A DNA stretch of 64,000 nucleotides. Source: JABJGO01 sp963921245 (lineage in GTDB: Bacteria > Pseudomonadota > Alphaproteobacteria > Rhodospirillales > Casp-alpha2). The position numbers and the translations under genes are program-made. The notes below the pieces were generated by a model. The model was given only the letters and a program-made list of their open reading frames with translations. It did no database searches and was not told the origin of the DNA. The DNA lies in contig CAWUEY030000001.1 of NCBI GenBank assembly GCA_963921245.4, positions 1,116,001-1,180,000 of the forward strand, read 5' to 3'. Shown piece by piece: positions 53,344 through 62,555 of the stretch; the stretch's first letter is position 1, and every line of letters starts with the position of its first letter.

Positions 53344-54471
53344 TTAAGCAGCGGCGGGCGCGCAGGTGGTTACGCCCATGTCGGAAAGAACTGTTCGAAT
53401 AACGCTCAGGGCACCTTTCATGTCATTCACATCAAGGTTTCCAATGCATCCGATCCGAAAGCTTGGTGTGATGGTGAGTTTTCCAGGATAGATGACATAT
53501 CCTTCATGCTTGAGTCGGTCATAAAACGTCTCAAAAACAAAGGCGGAGTCAGACGGCATCTTAAAGGTCACAATAACAGGGGCCTGTAGGTCGTCGGGCA
53601 GCAGGGTTTCAAAGCCTATCTCTCGCATGCCATCTACAAGTGTCCGACAGTTCTCGCTGTATCGCTTGTTGCGACCTTCAAGCCCTCCTGCATCTATATA
53701 TTGTTGAATAGCGCTGTCAAAAGCGGCAATGACGTGGGTTGGGGGTGTGAAGCGCCACTGTTTGTTGGTTTCCATGGATATCCATTGATCGTAGAGATCA
53801 AGGCTCAGGGCATGGGCATTACCCCGACAGGTTTCTAGGACCGAACGACGAATGATCGCGAAGCCCATTCCCGGAACGCCCTCCAGACATTTGTTTGACG
53901 AGGCAAGAACAGCATCAAATAGAATGTTCCTGGCGCTCAGGGGCAGGGCCCCGAAAGCACTCATGGAATCGATGATCAGGCTTCGCCTATGGCTTTCCAC
54001 GACATCGGCAACGGCCTTGACCGGATTGATGATCCCGGAAGTGGTTTCGCAATGAACCACAAGAACATGAGTGATCGAATTGTCCTCGGAGAGTTTGGCG
54101 TTCAATGCCGCGGTATTTACGGGCGCGTCTTCCGGATATTCGAGTGTCAGGTATGCACGACCTGCGTATTCCAGGATTTTTGCCATCCGTTTACCGTAAG
54201 CACCGTTTATCAGGATCAATGCCTTGCCATCACGGGGGATGAGTGTACCAAGAGCGGCTTCCACAGCAAACGTTCCGCTTCCCTGAACCGGCACGGCGAC
54301 GTGGTTTTCTTCGGCTTCCGCGATTTTTAGCAACGCTTCGCGGACACGGGCATTCATGGCAATAAATCCGGCGTCTCGTGATCCCCAGTCACGCAACATG
54401 GCACTTTTTGTCTCAGGAGACGTGGTCAAAGGACCGGGGGTTAACAGAAGGGGGTCGTTCGATTGAGTCAT
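53344..54471 (-). CDS. phnW: 2-aminoethylphosphonate:pyruvate aminotransferase
   Basis: This 375-residue class V aminotransferase has the PLP lysine K194 in ASSNKCLEGVPG, at the same position as in the studied Salmonella enzyme. It converts 2-aminoethylphosphonate and pyruvate to phosphonoacetaldehyde and alanine. GGAGCAGG precedes the ATG. It opens the phnWAY operon; just upstream are two 10-bp direct repeats and a gene remnant. Confidence 0.93.
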   Translation of the reverse strand: MTQSNDPLLLTPGPLTTSPETKSAMLRDWGSRDAGFIAMNARVREALLKIAEAEENHVAVPVQGSGTFAVEAALGTLIPRDGKALILINGAYGKRMAKILEYAGRAYLTLEYPEDAPVNTAALNAKLSEDNSITHVLVVHCETTSGIINPVKAVADVVESHRRSLIIDSMSAFGALPLSARNILFDAVLASSNKCLEGVPGMGFAIIRRSVLETCRGNAHALSLDLYDQWISMETNKQWRFTPPTHVIAAFDSAIQQYIDAGGLEGRNKRYSENCRTLVDGMREIGFETLLPDDLQAPVIVTFKMPSDSAFVFETFYDRLKHEGYVIYPGKLTITPSFRIGCIGNLDVNDMKGALSVIRTVLSDMGVTTCAPAAA

Positions 54472-54484
54472 GACCTGCTCCGCA

Positions 54485-54515
54485 GTTTACGTCACCTGGA
54501 ATCTAGTTCACGTCA
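54485..54515 (-). promoter_or_regulatory. Possible operator repeats upstream of phnW
   Basis: On the minus strand TGACGTGAAC and TGACGTAAAC lie 21 bases apart, start to start, which is two helical turns, just before phnW. They could be sites for the DeoR-type regulator encoded divergently. Confidence 0.4.
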
Positions 54516-54553
54516 TTATCAGTCAAAAACGGTCAAAATAGCACGTTTATTTT

Positions 54554-54757
54554 TCAATTCTGCCATTTTTCTTCGGCCATCGCTGTTTCAATCGTATCGA
54601 ATGCCGCATCTATGTCCGCTTTGCTTGTGATCAACGGGGCATAGAGGGTCAGCACATTCTCCATGCTGGTTTTGAAACTCAGACCATTCTCGAGGCAGCG
54701 ATAGAGTATTCGATCAGCGGCTTCGGCATGGAGCGTTTTGGGGCAAGTAAAGATTTT
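54554..54757 (-). pseudogene. C-terminal remnant of a class III PLP enzyme (possible pbfA)
   Basis: Translation of the minus strand gives about 67 residues ending at TGA (54554-54556): AADRILYRCLENGLSF, KTSMENVLTLYAPLITSKA and DIDAAFDTIETAMAEEKWQN. This is the C-terminal end of a class III aminotransferase-fold protein; no start or catalytic half exists here. In other bacteria PbfA, a lyase of this fold that feeds hydroxylated aminoethylphosphonate into PhnW, sits in phnWAY operons, so this may be its remains. It lies directly upstream of phnW on the same strand. Confidence 0.65.
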
Positions 54758-54813
54758 GTGTCGTCAATTTGCCACTCTTGACGGTATGAGTGCAGCTACG
54801 TTAGGGGTTGTTC

Positions 54814-55584
54814 ATGGCAAGATCAGGATTACTTGGTGCGCAACGGCGCGCTGTTATTTTGGAGAAAATCACGAAACGGGGTTCTGTCTCTGTAAGTGAG
54901 TTGCATCGAGCCTTGGGTGTTTCACGTGAAACCATTCGTCGTGACATCACGCGATTGGCGGATGAGAGCAAACTACGGAAAACTCACGGCGGGGCGCTAT
55001 CCTACGAATCGCGGGAGCCAAGCCTCAATGAACGGTTGGCCGTCAACATTGACGGGAAACGTAAAATTGGTACAGCGGCCGCCGAATTGGTTCCGGACGG
55101 AAGTTCGCTAATCATTGACTCAGGGTCAACAACGCTGTGTTTTGCAGAGGCTCTGGCGGGGCATGGCGGTTTGACGATCTATACCAATGATATGCGGGTT
55201 GCATCGGCTCTTTCCGGCGTAAATGAAAACCGTGTTTTCATGATTGGTGGTGAGGTCAGTAACAATGACGGCGCGATTTATGGACAGGATGCAACCGGGA
55301 TGCTGGACCATTACTTTGCCGATTTTTCAGTCGTCGGCGCCAGTGCAGTATCCGATCATCCGTGGTTGACGGATTACACCCGCGCCGCCGCCGATCTCAG
55401 GGGAATGATGTTCACGCATGCAAAAACACCGGTCCTGTTGGCGGACAAGACAAAGTTCAACAAAATCGCCCCGGTTCGGGTCCCAAATGTCGAACGCGTA
55501 GCCTATATGCTGGTCGACGAAGCGCCGGATGAGGCCCTGACCAAGGCAACAGCCGAGGTCGGCGTTGATCTGCGGGTTGTCTAG
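54814..55584 (+). CDS. DeoR/GlpR-family transcription regulator
   Basis: This 256-residue regulator has an N-terminal winged helix (QRRAVILEKITKRGSVSVSE, then LGVSRETIRRDITRL) and a C-terminal sugar-phosphate-type sensor (DSGSTTLCFAEAL). I start at ATG 54814, with AGGGG 8 bases upstream; a TTG at 54808 would add two residues. It is divergent from phnW, so it probably controls the phosphonate operon. The effector is unknown; DeoR proteins usually bind phosphorylated intermediates, which would suit a phosphonate pathway. Confidence 0.85.
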   Translation: MARSGLLGAQRRAVILEKITKRGSVSVSELHRALGVSRETIRRDITRLADESKLRKTHGGALSYESREPSLNERLAVNIDGKRKIGTAAAELVPDGSSLIIDSGSTTLCFAEALAGHGGLTIYTNDMRVASALSGVNENRVFMIGGEVSNNDGAIYGQDATGMLDHYFADFSVVGASAVSDHPWLTDYTRAAADLRGMMFTHAKTPVLLADKTKFNKIAPVRVPNVERVAYMLVDEAPDEALTKATAEVGVDLRVV

Positions 55585-55595
55585 CAAGTGAACGC

Positions 55596-56656
55596 TTAGC
55601 TTAGCGGGATGAAGACCTGTTGGTTGAATACATTTTGCATCACGTATAATCCGACGAAGCAGATCAGACAGGCAATGACCGGCGTCAGGACCCAACCCGT
55701 AGCGATACTGCCCACCACACGCCATTGAATGTTCCGGCCTCCCTTGAGCAAGGCAATGCCGAGCACAGCACCGACGACGGCCTGAGAGCTGGACACCGGT
55801 ACCAGTGGAATGGTTGGTAGTCCGTGTGAACTCAACAATGATTCCAGACCGCGGGACGCAAACACGAATAAAACGATAGAATGCGCAACGACCGCGCTCC
55901 ATGCACCAACAGGGGACAAGGGAATCATGCCCCGCCCAACCGTCATCATTACCCGCTTGGAATAGGTTACAACACCGACAGCGATAGCGAGGGCACCGAC
56001 AAGGAACAGCTGTTGCGTTGACGTTAGCGTTCCAAGGTAGGCAACATTGAAGTCCGTGAAAGGGGAGGCTGGAATGAACACGCCGACCACATTGCCTATG
56101 TTATTGGCACCCAGGCTGTAGGCACCAAATGCCCCGGCGGCAATCAAGCCAAATCGGGTGTAGGCGTCTGTCCGTACAGGTGAAGGGAAGACCTCTTGAG
56201 GGTGGCTGAAACGATCTTGAACAGAACCATGGCGATCCCGGCTGCCAGCCAGGGACAAAACACCCAGGTACTGACAATTTTGATGAGCGCCCCTGAATCT
56301 GTCTGTGTATTGCTGAACAGGTTCCAGCCAATGATACTGCCCACAATGGCCTGGGTTGTTGATACGGCAATGCCTGCCTTTGTCATCAAGTACACGGAAA
56401 ACCCGGCCGCGAGAGCCGCAACAAAAGCCCCGGGCAACGCGGTTATTGCACCTAGCTTACCAAGGGTGTGCGCCGCACCAGCACCGCTGAATACCGCACC
56501 AAGAATGACAAACACGCTGCTGACGATCGCGGCGGTGGAAAACCGCACCATTCGTGAACCGACAGCGGTGCCGAAGACGTTCGCGGCGTCATTTGCACCG
56601 AGTGCCCAGCCCAGGAACAATCCGCTGGTGAGAAACATGAGAACCGTTACGTCCAT
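55596..56656 (-). pseudogene. PiT-family phosphate transporter, frameshifted
   Basis: Two overlapping frames encode the two halves of one transporter. Frame 56656-56144 starts MDVTVLMFLTSGLFLGWALG and includes the first PiT motif GANDAANVFGTAVGS. Frame 56258-55596 carries the second motif GANNIGNVVG and the C-terminus. They join near 56166-56175, where HLYG / TDAYTRFGLIAAG would continue if one base were added. The joined length is about 353 residues, normal for PiT. The transporter moves phosphate with protons or sodium. DUF47 lies 8 bases upstream. The break is a recent mutation or an assembly error. Confidence 0.82.
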
Positions 56657-56664
56657 TGATCAGA

Positions 56665-57327
56665 TCAAACAGTTCTCTTGATGACGTAGATCGCCAACCT
56701 GTCTGCCACATCTTCCGCGGAGTCCGCGGCATTATCGATGTGTTCCACGAAGTTCCTCAGATGTGCCTTGTGTGCAAGGTCCAGGCTTGATTCAAAAATG
56801 GCACGTTTCAGATTCGTACTGATTTTATCGGTTTCTTTCTCGTAGAACATTACCTTGTGGGTGTGATTGCTGACGTCTTCAACTTTGGTGAAAAAGGATC
56901 GAGATGCCATGACAACGTGCTCCACGGCCAGCGATGACATTTCAGCCAGTGCGAGATAATCCGCGTGGTAGGGTTCCGGAATTTCGGGTTTTTCGATTGA
57001 AAAGCTCCACAGTGTTCCTTCGAGCAGGTTGATGATGCTGTCGAGATTTTCTATCAGCCCCAGAACATCGCCGCGGCTTTCCGGGATCAGGGTATGAAGA
57101 TACAGTTCCTGTTCGATATCTCGTCTAAGTCGGTCCGCCTGGCTTTCCAGAGCGTTCACATGTTTCAGGCGTTCTTCGAAGGCATCGCTTGCGCCCTCCC
57201 GAAAGTAAGTCGCCAGTGCATGCTTGAAAACCAGGGTTGATTCGGAGAGTTTGTCGAGGAAGGCATCAATATCGCCTTCGAGGGCTTTGGTTCGCCGAAA
57301 CAGACGAATGCTGCTGGATAACTCCAT
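56665..57327 (-). CDS. DUF47 (PhoU-like) phosphate-transport accessory protein
   Basis: This 220-residue all-helical protein of the DUF47/PhoU_div group occurs with PiT transporters and is thought to modulate their activity. The N-terminus reads MELSSSIRLFRRTKALEGD. The acidic metal-binding pattern is present (ENLDSIINLLE, EHIDNAADSAEDVADRLA). It starts the DUF47-PiT operon and has a possible PHO box 46-63 bases before the ATG. Confidence 0.88.
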   Translation of the reverse strand: MELSSSIRLFRRTKALEGDIDAFLDKLSESTLVFKHALATYFREGASDAFEERLKHVNALESQADRLRRDIEQELYLHTLIPESRGDVLGLIENLDSIINLLEGTLWSFSIEKPEIPEPYHADYLALAEMSSLAVEHVVMASRSFFTKVEDVSNHTHKVMFYEKETDKISTNLKRAIFESSLDLAHKAHLRNFVEHIDNAADSAEDVADRLAIYVIKRTV

Positions 57328-57372
57328 TTCGATACTTACAAATTGGGGGTGCGATCGTGATCAGTTTTTATT

Positions 57373-57390
57373 GTCACAAAAGTGTAACAA
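57373..57390 (-). promoter_or_regulatory. Possible PHO box upstream of DUF47-PiT
   Basis: On the minus strand TTGTTAC-ACTT-TTGTGAC gives two 7-base direct repeats with an 11-base period, the spacing of a PhoB site (consensus CTGTCAT-N4-CTGTCAC). Match to consensus is partial. Location and target fit phosphate control. Confidence 0.45.
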
Positions 57391-57470
57391 TGGATTAAGT
57401 GCCACGAAGAATCACATTAAGCAACACAAAAGTTGCACGTCGTGCGTATTTTTAGATGAACACAAGCGAT

Positions 57471-58190
57471 TCAAAGGGAGTAGCGCTGGCCTGATTCCTG
57501 AAATGTCGGGGAAACCAGTTCAAGAACCTTTTGCGCGACGACGTCCGGTGTTTTCAACGAATCCGGGTCCTCGCCGGGATAGGCCTCCTCTCGCATCCGC
57601 GTTCTGGTGCCACCGGGATTGAGGAGGTTGACACAGATTGGCGTTTTCGCGACTTCCTCTGCATAGGTTAAAGTCATGTTTTCCAGTCCCGCCTTGCTGA
57701 CAGCATAAGACCCCCAGTAGGCGCGGGCTTTCGCTCCGACACTGGACGTCATCATGACAACCCGGCCAGCGGCTGATTGCCGGAGCAGGGGGTCAAGACT
57801 GCGAATCAAACGCCAGTTTGCAGACAGATTGATATTGATCACCTCATCCCAGACATCCGGATGAACGTGTGCCAGAGGTGAGAGTTTTCCGAGGATGCCT
57901 GCATTTCCAACAAAGATATCCAATTTTCCGTAGCGCTCAAAAAGACCAGCCCCGAGGCGTTCGATCGCAGGGCTATCCGCCAGGTCCATAGGAACAAGGG
58001 TCGCCGTTCCGCCCAGTTCGTGAATTTCATCGTCCAGTTCTTCCAGCGCCCCCGTTGTTCGGGCCGTCACCACACAATGAGCCCCTTCTTTGGCGAATGC
58101 GAGAGCGATTTCCCGGCCAATACCCCGGGATGCACCTGTAACAAGGGCAATGCTTCCGGCAAGCAAGCCGGCGGGCGTCTCTGAAGCCAA
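57471..58190 (-). CDS. Short-chain dehydrogenase/reductase
   Basis: This 239-residue SDR has the cofactor motif TGASRGIGREIALAF and the active-site YxxxK in YAVSKAGLE (with the serine in MMTSSVG). It oxidises or reduces an unknown substrate with NAD(P). It starts at TTG 5 bases after the purF stop, a coupling often seen in this group. Confidence 0.85.
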   Translation of the reverse strand: MASETPAGLLAGSIALVTGASRGIGREIALAFAKEGAHCVVTARTTGALEELDDEIHELGGTATLVPMDLADSPAIERLGAGLFERYGKLDIFVGNAGILGKLSPLAHVHPDVWDEVININLSANWRLIRSLDPLLRQSAAGRVVMMTSSVGAKARAYWGSYAVSKAGLENMTLTYAEEVAKTPICVNLLNPGGTRTRMREEAYPGEDPDSLKTPDVVAQKVLELVSPTFQESGQRYSL

Positions 58191-58195
58191 GGTAA

Positions 58196-59653
58196 CTAGT
58201 CCTGCTCTACGAGGAGAGAAAGCTGGCGGGCATGACCTGATTCGCGATCCGTCAGAGGAATGGGGTATTCGCCTGTGAAGCAGGCGTCACAGTATCGGCG
58301 ATCTTCACCCTGTCGCCCTGCATCGACGCCTACGGCTTTGTACATACCGTCCACCGAGATGAAAGCGAGGGTATCCACGCCAATATGCTGCGCCATCTCT
58401 TCCACTGTATAACTGTCTGCCATCAATTGGGCTTTCTCGGGCGTGTCGATGCCATAAAAACAGGGATTGTTGGTGGGGGGGCTGGCTATCCGCATATGTA
58501 CCTCACTGGCACCGGCCTGCCGCATCATGTCGACGATCTTTATAGATGTGGTGCCGCGAACGATGGAATCGTCAACCAAAACTACACGTTTGTCCTTGAC
58601 CAGGGCGGCATTTGCATTGTGTTTCAAGCGAACACCCAGGTGCCTAATCTGATCGGTCGGTTCGATAAAGGTGCGACCGACGTAGTGGTTTCTAATAATC
58701 CCCAGATCGAAATCGGCGCCGGACTCCTGAGCGTAACCGATCGCAGAGGGAACCCCGGAATCGGGTACTGGCACGATCAAATCTGCTTCAACGTGGCTTT
58801 CCTGCGCGAGAACAGCACCGATGCGTTTTCGCACGTCATAGACACTGCGGCCATCGATACGGCTGTCGGGGCGGGCGAAGTATATGTATTCGAAAATGCA
58901 AAAACGGTCGGCGGCCTTTTGAAACGGTTTCAGGCTGCGAATACCCTGATCATCGATAACCACGATTTCACCCGGATCGATATCACGAATGAACTCAGCC
59001 CCAATAATATCCAGCGCACAGGTCTCTGACGTCAAAATCCAGGCGTCCCCTGTCCGCCCCAGAACAAGGGGTCGTACCCCATGAGGGTCGCGGACACCTA
59101 TCAACTTTTGTCGGGTCATGGCAATCAGCGAGTATGCCCCCTTCATTTGCTGTAGGGCATCGGTAAGCCGGTCTACCACCTTGCCATACTCGCTGGTTGC
59201 GATCAGGTGAATGATGGCTTCGGTGTCACTGGTGGATTGAAAGATGCAACCCCTTTCAACCAGTTGCCGCCGCACCGTATGGGCGTTGGTCAGATTGCCA
59301 TTGTGGGCAATGGCAAGGCCACCAAATTTGAACTCGGCGAACAGTGGCTGCACATTTCTGAGCAAGGTTTCCCCGGTGGTAGAGTATCGAACATGACCGA
59401 TGGCTCGGGCACCGGGCAGTTTCTCGATGACTTCGCGGGAGTTGAAGTTATCGCCCACCAGACCCAGGGCCCGATGGGTATGGAACTGTTCGCCGTCAAA
59501 ACTGACGACACCGGCGGCTTCCTGTCCCCGGTGCTGAAGGGCATGAAGCCCCAGCGCTGTGTGTGCCGATGCATCCGAATGGCCGAAAATGCCAAACAGG
59601 CCGCATTCCTCATGGAAGCGATCATCGTCTTCGTGGATGGTGTGAATGGGCAT
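58196..59653 (-). CDS. purF: Amidophosphoribosyltransferase
   Basis: This 485-residue enzyme makes phosphoribosylamine, the first step of purine synthesis. A short propeptide precedes the N-terminal nucleophile C17 (EECGLFGI), the class II glutamine amidotransferase signature. The phosphoribosyltransferase domain shows VVLVDDSIVRGTTS, the PRPP loop. CDACFTGEYP and other cysteines near the end may bind iron-sulfur in this type. It follows cvpA after 30 bases. Confidence 0.95.
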   Translation of the reverse strand: MPIHTIHEDDDRFHEECGLFGIFGHSDASAHTALGLHALQHRGQEAAGVVSFDGEQFHTHRALGLVGDNFNSREVIEKLPGARAIGHVRYSTTGETLLRNVQPLFAEFKFGGLAIAHNGNLTNAHTVRRQLVERGCIFQSTSDTEAIIHLIATSEYGKVVDRLTDALQQMKGAYSLIAMTRQKLIGVRDPHGVRPLVLGRTGDAWILTSETCALDIIGAEFIRDIDPGEIVVIDDQGIRSLKPFQKAADRFCIFEYIYFARPDSRIDGRSVYDVRKRIGAVLAQESHVEADLIVPVPDSGVPSAIGYAQESGADFDLGIIRNHYVGRTFIEPTDQIRHLGVRLKHNANAALVKDKRVVLVDDSIVRGTTSIKIVDMMRQAGASEVHMRIASPPTNNPCFYGIDTPEKAQLMADSYTVEEMAQHIGVDTLAFISVDGMYKAVGVDAGRQGEDRRYCDACFTGEYPIPLTDRESGHARQLSLLVEQD

Positions 59654-59683
59654 ACTGAACCCTACTTCATTCGATAAAATAAA

Positions 59684-60337
59684 TCACTGACTCTGTTCAA
59701 TCAATCCATCGATTGTATTTCGTTCTTCGTCGGAATACCCCTGTACCTCCGGTTCTTTTGGTGCGGATGTTTCGGGGACGATGAGTTTGAGAATATCCTG
59801 CGTGCTTTCATCAGGCTGGACCGATGGAATATCGATTTCAGCACCCTCCGGGATCAATTTATAGAGCTCCCGGGTTCCACGCTGGATCAGGGGCATACTC
59901 TTTGCCGAAGTAATCCAAGTGGGTTGTTCATCGTGGGGAACTATGAGCTCGAATCCGAGATAAGCGACGCAGATGATGACGGCACCACGAACAAGGCCAA
60001 ACAGAAACCCTAAAGATCGATCCAGCACATTCAGTGCACTATCTTTGACTCGCGTGCTAACAGCGCGGGTTGCCAGTGAGAGGATCACCAGGGTGAGGAT
60101 AAACACAACAACCCCGGTGGCGATGTCAGCAGCGAGTTCAACAGGGATCATGTCCCGAGCGTAGGGTTTTACGGCGGGATAGAAAAATACAGTCGCGAAT
60201 ATGGCACCAACCCATGCACCCACCGACAGGACTTCATGAACGAGACCGCGAACATAAGCGAGGATGCCGGAGACAAGCAAAATCAGGACGCCGCCGATGT
60301 CGATGGCACTGATGGGTAAATTCTGGATGGTTTCCAT
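59684..60337 (-). CDS. cvpA: CvpA-family membrane protein
   Basis: This 217-residue protein has four hydrophobic segments in the first 130 residues (about 14-32, 38-56, 66-90, 108-128), matching the CvpA/colicin V production fold, then a soluble tail. CvpA normally sits beside purF and is linked to envelope and stress phenotypes. The exact role is unclear. Confidence 0.85.
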   Translation of the reverse strand: METIQNLPISAIDIGGVLILLVSGILAYVRGLVHEVLSVGAWVGAIFATVFFYPAVKPYARDMIPVELAADIATGVVVFILTLVILSLATRAVSTRVKDSALNVLDRSLGFLFGLVRGAVIICVAYLGFELIVPHDEQPTWITSAKSMPLIQRGTRELYKLIPEGAEIDIPSVQPDESTQDILKLIVPETSAPKEPEVQGYSDEERNTIDGLIEQSQ

Positions 60338-60350
60338 ACCCTTTGTTGCC

Positions 60351-61757
60351 TCACGTTACCCGCACAACATTGATGTCATTATCCTGTTGTCTATCCGGCC
60401 CAAACCGTGCAGCAAGCTCTGCGACGTGGTCGACTTCAAGTACAGAAAGTCCCTGATGTCTTGATTGTTTCTTGTTGTTTCTGAGCCTCGGCATAACGGC
60501 GTGTTTGAACCCCAGTTTTGTGGCTTCCCGGAGTCGGTTTTCCGCTTGAGACACGGGACGCACCTCGCCGGATAAGCCCACTTCGCCAAAAAAAACGGTT
60601 TCCGTGGGCAACGGTACATCACTCAACGCCGAGATCAGTGCAGCGACAACCGCCAGGTCTGCGGCCGGTTCATTCACTCGCAATCCACCAGCGACGTTCA
60701 GGTACACGTCCCCGCTGCTCATGGCAAGCGCGCATCGGGTATCCAGGACGGCCATAATCATGGCAAGGCGGTTACTGTCCCAGCCTACGACGGCCCGTCG
60801 CGGTGTTGCCAGGTGAGACGGAGATACAAGGGATTGAATTTCAACCAGAACCGGGCGGGACCCCTCCAGCCCGGCAAAGACGGCGGCACCGCTAATGGCG
60901 CCATCGCGGTCCGATAGGAACAAGGCAGAAGGGTTTTCAACTTCGCTTAGTCCGCGATCGCCCATTTCAAAAACGCCTATTTCATCCGTCGCACCGAAGC
61001 GGTTTTTGACGGCGCGCAGAATTCGGAACTGGTGCCCGCGTTCGCCTTCAAAATAGAGGACACTGTCAACCATATGCTCCAGGATACGCGGTCCGGCAAT
61101 GGTTCCTTCTTTTGTGACGTGGCCGACCAGTATGACGCAAAAGCCCATGCGCTTGGCAAGGCGGATCAGTTCATGTGCCGAGGTTCTGACCTGTGTCACC
61201 GTACCGGGGGCGGAATCAACACTGTCAACATACATTGTCTGAATTGAATCGATCACCACCACTCGTGGCGCATCCGGTTCTTCTAACGTCGTCACGATAT
61301 CCCTTACCGACGTGGCCGCGGCGAGTTGAACCGGGGCATCGTCTACGCCAAGGCGCTCTGCACGAAGACGAAGTTGATCAATGGCTTCTTCGCCGGAAAT
61401 ATACGCGCAATTGTGTTGCGCCGCGAGTTGTGCTGCGACCTGGAGAAGAATGGTAGATTTTCCAACCCCCGGATCACCACCGACCAGTAGGGCCGATCCG
61501 GGGACCAGCCCACCACCGGTGGCGCGATCAAACTCCTTAATGCCGCTTACCAGACGGGCGGGTTTTTCCGACTCACCCTTTAGTGCGGTAAACTCGATGC
61601 GGCGCCCCTTTTTGTTGCCCAGACCCTTGGGAGCCGCCTCCGCGGTTGTTTCCTGAACAAGGGTATTCCATGCCTTACACTCACCGCACTGGCCGCCCCA
61701 TTTCGGATGTATGGCACCGCATTCCTGGCAAACATATTTTACTACATTCCTGGCCAC
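60351..61757 (-). CDS. radA: DNA repair protein RadA
   Basis: This 468-residue protein has a zinc finger at the N-terminus (CQECGAIHPKWGGQCGEC), Walker A GGDPGVGKS, the RadA-specific KNRFG motif and a C-terminal Lon-like domain. It helps process recombination intermediates. It overlaps no gene but is 14 bases upstream of cvpA and 19 bases downstream of mlaF. Confidence 0.94.
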   Translation of the reverse strand: MARNVVKYVCQECGAIHPKWGGQCGECKAWNTLVQETTAEAAPKGLGNKKGRRIEFTALKGESEKPARLVSGIKEFDRATGGGLVPGSALLVGGDPGVGKSTILLQVAAQLAAQHNCAYISGEEAIDQLRLRAERLGVDDAPVQLAAATSVRDIVTTLEEPDAPRVVVIDSIQTMYVDSVDSAPGTVTQVRTSAHELIRLAKRMGFCVILVGHVTKEGTIAGPRILEHMVDSVLYFEGERGHQFRILRAVKNRFGATDEIGVFEMGDRGLSEVENPSALFLSDRDGAISGAAVFAGLEGSRPVLVEIQSLVSPSHLATPRRAVVGWDSNRLAMIMAVLDTRCALAMSSGDVYLNVAGGLRVNEPAADLAVVAALISALSDVPLPTETVFFGEVGLSGEVRPVSQAENRLREATKLGFKHAVMPRLRNNKKQSRHQGLSVLEVDHVAELAARFGPDRQQDNDINVVRVT

Positions 61758-61775
61758 GGGAACGATGCCTCCTCG

Positions 61776-62555
61776 TCAGGCCCGGACGGTCATCTTGATG
61801 GGGCCGTCCGCTCGACCATGCACGAATTGGTCGACAAACTTATTGCCGGACTCGTTAACGGTATCGGCATCTCCGGACCAGATGATCTTTCCTTGATACA
61901 GCATGGCGATCCGGTTGCCGATTTTGCGCGCACTCGCCATGTCATGGGTAATGCTTAAACCGGTTGCTCCAACCTCACGGGTGGTTTTTACAATCAGATC
62001 GTTAATCACATCAGCCATGATCGGATCGAGGCCGGTTGTCGGTTCGTCAAAGAAGATGATTTCAGGATCCGCAGCGATGGCACGGGCAAGAGCGACCCTC
62101 TTTTGCATGCCGCCGGACAGTTCAGCCGGAAACAGGTCTGCCACGTGCCCGTCCATGCCGACTTGCGCCAGCTTTTTAACAGCGATGGCTTTTGCCTCGA
62201 TCCGATCCACCCGTTTTTGCGCCAACAATCCGAAGGAAACATTTTCCCAGACCGGTAAACTGTCGAACAGCGCACCGCCCTGAAACAGCATACCGAATTT
62301 ATTACCAATCCGTTCACGGTCCTGGGCACCCATGCCGACGACTTCCTCGCCATCAATCTGGATAGAACCGGAATCCGCCTCAATGATGCCAAGCACGCAT
62401 TTCAGCAGAACAGACTTTCCCGTTCCCGATCCGCCAATAACCACAACGGATTCACCGACACCGACATCCAGATCGATCCCATCCAAAACCACCTTGGGTC
62501 CGAACGCCTTTTTCAGATCACGAACGCGGATTTTCGGCGGTTCATTCATTGGCAA
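61776..62555 (-). CDS. mlaF: Lipid-transport ABC ATPase MlaF
   Basis: This 259-residue ATPase has Walker A IGGSGTGKS, signature LSGGMQKRVALA and Walker B IIFFDEPTTGLDP. With MlaE it moves phospholipids between the inner and outer membranes. It overlaps mlaE by 14 nt. The periplasmic and outer-membrane partners (MlaD, MlaB) are not in view. Confidence 0.92.
   Translation of the reverse strand: MPMNEPPKIRVRDLKKAFGPKVVLDGIDLDVGVGESVVVIGGSGTGKSVLLKCVLGIIEADSGSIQIDGEEVVGMGAQDRERIGNKFGMLFQGGALFDSLPVWENVSFGLLAQKRVDRIEAKAIAVKKLAQVGMDGHVADLFPAELSGGMQKRVALARAIAADPEIIFFDEPTTGLDPIMADVINDLIVKTTREVGATGLSITHDMASARKIGNRIAMLYQGKIIWSGDADTVNESGNKFVDQFVHGRADGPIKMTVRA

Noticed and set aside
54520..54545. Second PHO-box-like repeat (TTTTGACCG / TTTTTGACTG) before phnW
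   Set aside because: The period is 10, not 11, and the match to the PhoB consensus is poor.
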